Below, in pieces: positions 6,061 to 7,144 of a DNA stretch of 7,144 nucleotides (within the stretch, counting starts at the first letter, position 1; each line of letters starts with the position of its first letter). A model generated the notes under the pieces. The model was not told the origin of the DNA and made no database searches. It was given only the letters and a program-made list of their open reading frames with translations. The translations under genes and the position numbers were made by a program. Source of the stretch: Dehalococcoidia bacterium (GTDB lineage: Bacteria > Chloroflexota > Dehalococcoidia > Plut-88900). The stretch spans positions 1 through 7,144 of the forward strand of contig JAAXHX010000089.1 in the NCBI GenBank assembly GCA_012270635.1, given 5' to 3'.

Positions 6061-6150
6061 ATGGATTCCGGCTCGGGGGCCGGAATGACGGATCAAGGGG
6101 TAGGGAGGGATGCCTTTCGTCATTCCTGCGGAGGCGGGAATCCAGGGGTG
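6061..6150. repeat. Composite tandem repeat unit 3, shortened
   Basis: This unit begins like the others, with ATGG and ATTCCGGC/GCCGGAAT (6065-6086). It then diverges and lacks about 30 bp between the first and second palindromes. It keeps ATTCCTGC/GCGGGAAT (6122-6141) and stops before the third palindrome. It ends a few bases from the purS stop codon, so the array fills almost the whole gap between the convergent hisB and purS. Confidence 0.8.
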
Positions 6151-6160
6151 GGTTACCCCT
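6144..6160 (-). terminator. Hairpin across the purS stop codon, possible weak terminator
   Basis: AGGGGT (6144-6149) and ACCCCT (6155-6160) form a 6-bp stem with a 5-nt loop that includes part of the purS stop codon. No T run follows on either strand, so it is not a standard intrinsic terminator. It may help end or stabilise the - strand transcript together with the adjoining repeat hairpins. Confidence 0.3.
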
Positions 6161-6401
6161 CCACAACCTCGAAGGAATAGCTCTCAATCACGGGGTTGGC
6201 CAGCAGCTTCCTGCACATTCCCTCGACCTGCGCCTCCGCCTCTTCCCTCGTCTCCTCGTCCAACCTCACCTCCAGGTACTTCCCGGCCCGTACCTCCCTC
6301 GCCGACGAAAACCCCAAGGAATGAAGAGCCCCCAGGATGGTGAGCCCCTGGGGGTCGTTCACGGTCGGCTTCAGGCTTACGTGGACTTTCGCTAGGTACA
6401 T
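6153..6401 (-). CDS. purS: Phosphoribosylformylglycinamidine synthase subunit PurS
   Basis: PurS is the small subunit that joins PurQ (glutaminase) to small-type PurL in the FGAM synthase complex of purine synthesis. That complex converts FGAR + glutamine + ATP to FGAM. The 82-aa length is typical. Family features are an N-terminal beta strand (YLAKVHVSL), NDPQG (15-19), ALHSLGF (25-31), VRAGKYLEV (37-45), and a closing CRKLLANPVIESYSFEV (63-79). The ATG at 6401 has only TAGGG directly before it, while a GAGGTAGGGG lies further upstream in the tail of the preceding gene. This suggests translation coupled to that gene, which ends 20 nt earlier. purQ and purL usually follow purS, but here the repeat array follows, so they must lie elsewhere. 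The gene looks intact. Confidence 0.93.
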   Translation of the reverse strand: MYLAKVHVSLKPTVNDPQGLTILGALHSLGFSSAREVRAGKYLEVRLDEETREEAEAQVEGMCRKLLANPVIESYSFEVVEG

Positions 6402-6421
6402 CCCTACGCGTTTAGACGCCC

Positions 6422-7066
6422 CTACCTCACGCCGCCGTCAAGGGTCTCCGGCCCCTTATCGTAGTGAGCAGCGACAAAAGCATTCATCACCGTTTCATCA
6501 TATTGTGCTAGCAGCACATAATATTCCCATGCTGCCATTGCTATTGTTGCTGGCAGTGTAGCGGCCCCTGGCGTCACCACAAAACCCCTTACTCCACTAG
6601 GCTGGTTTTGCACGAACGTTTCAATGTTAGTAATCACGTCTGGTGTCGCAGTATCGCGGTAATAGATCACGATGCCACCGTGCTCCATGTTATGTACCAG
6701 CGCTTCGTCGGGTTGGCGTTCCCTGTAAATTCCCCAATCCATTGGCGCAACTCCCGGGACATTCCAGTGAGGCCCCGATGTTGGCGGATTGGTCCTATAG
6801 GCTGAGGCCCGTGTGGGAAACTCTATGTGGTCTCGCGCCCCTGGATAGTTCGCCGCAAAATATAGTTCACCCTCTACTGAGGTGGTCCCATTTACGGGCT
6901 CCCCCGAGGGTTCTTCTCCCGGCTCCCCTTGCGGCTCCCTGGTCAATGCAGGGGCAACCACCGTAATCACGAAGAAGAGGGCCACCCCCGCGATGATGAA
7001 CCACTGGTATTTCTGCCAAAATGATTTGCCGGTGGGCGGCCTGACCGGTCCTCTCTGTCTTGCCAA
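6422..7066 (-). CDS. Membrane-anchored DUF3105 protein
   Basis: This 214-aa protein has a basic cytoplasmic tail (residues 1-20), one membrane span (about 21-41, WFIIAGVALFFVITVVAPAL), a Glu/Pro/Gly-rich linker with repeated GEP (43-60), and an extracytoplasmic DUF3105 domain. The domain is recognised by NPPTSGPHW (93-101) and ALVHNMEHGGIVIYY (122-136). Its conserved H100, H125, E128 and H129 look like a metal or catalytic cluster, which is inference. The family has no established function. The start is TTG at 7066, with GAGG at 7072-7075 (5-nt spacing) and an upstream in-frame stop close by at 7091-7093. GC content is near half, clearly below the his genes, and A/T-ending codons are common. 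The gene may be a more recent arrival. It is co-transcribed with purS. Confidence 0.85.
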   Translation of the reverse strand: MARQRGPVRPPTGKSFWQKYQWFIIAGVALFFVITVVAPALTREPQGEPGEEPSGEPVNGTTSVEGELYFAANYPGARDHIEFPTRASAYRTNPPTSGPHWNVPGVAPMDWGIYRERQPDEALVHNMEHGGIVIYYRDTATPDVITNIETFVQNQPSGVRGFVVTPGAATLPATIAMAAWEYYVLLAQYDETVMNAFVAAHYDKGPETLDGGVR

Positions 7067-7099
7067 TTTAGCCTCTATTCGTACCTGACTTCACAAACA

Positions 7100-7129
7100 A
7101 GTATCCCATTACAGCTTTTCCCCTGTCAA
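7100..7129 (-). promoter_or_regulatory. Promoter for the DUF3105-purS unit
   Basis: On the - strand, a perfect -35 TTGACA (7129-7124) is followed after 18 bp by GATACT (7105-7100), a 4 of 6 match to the -10. It is preceded by TGG, which provides an extended -10. Transcription would begin near 7093, about 27 nt before the TTG start codon, and includes the GAGG ribosome binding site. Confidence 0.55.
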
Positions 7130-7144
7130 CCGTTGGTAAGCCTG

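Noticed and set aside
5711..6150. CRISPR array
   Set aside because: Repeat period is about 175 bp, the whole unit rather than only short repeats is conserved, there are no unique spacers, and no cas genes are seen.
5629..6187. Long open frames on both strands across the repeat array
   Set aside because: Their products are internally repeated, Pro/Ser/Arg- or Gly-rich translations of the tandem units. Openness on both strands reflects high GC and repeat structure, not coding.

Overview
The window is a stretch of high-GC bacterial chromosome. It carries a compact histidine-biosynthesis operon on the + strand, with palindromic repeats on both sides. A convergent two-gene unit on the - strand follows it. 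The likely source is a Chloroflexota-type (Dehalococcoidia/SAR202-like) bacterium. This rests on the long-form HisG with an LFQR segment, the GC-rich C-ending codon use, and palindromic intergenic repeats of the kind remembered from such metagenomic genomes. The taxon is an inference without a database search.

Layout. Positions 1-222 hold four short palindromes (stems of 6-8 bp). Positions 223-353 are a gene-free leader. Positions 354-686 encode a 110-aa protein with two tandem excisionase/MerR-like helix-turn-helix units. An AT-richer gap follows (687-806) with a plausible sigma70-type promoter and a 10-bp perfect palindrome. Then come hisG (807-1826), a zinc-dependent phospholipase C-fold hydrolase (1831-2577), hisD (2574-3920), hisC (3923-5050) and hisB (5043-5642). 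The neighbours are separated by 2-4 nt or overlap by 4-8 nt, so this is one translationally coupled unit. Positions 5643-6152 contain no gene. They hold a second exact copy of a 39-bp palindromic repeat and then a tandem array of about 175-bp composite units (two full, one shortened). On the - strand, a membrane-anchored DUF3105 protein (7066-6422, lower GC) is followed 20 nt later by purS (6401-6153). This pair is driven by a good promoter at 7129-7100.

How the genes work together. HisG makes phosphoribosyl-ATP (step 1). HisB dehydrates imidazoleglycerol phosphate. HisC transaminates the product to histidinol phosphate. HisD oxidises histidinol to histidine. The window has no recognised histidinol-phosphate phosphatase, and HisB here is only the dehydratase. 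The metal-dependent phosphoesterase-like protein between hisG and hisD is therefore an attractive, untested candidate for that step, and it is the most interesting observation here. Other points worth a second look are a HisG that has lost the usual N-terminal Lys-Gly of its active-site loop, the composite repeat array between convergent genes, and a purS with no purQ or purL beside it.
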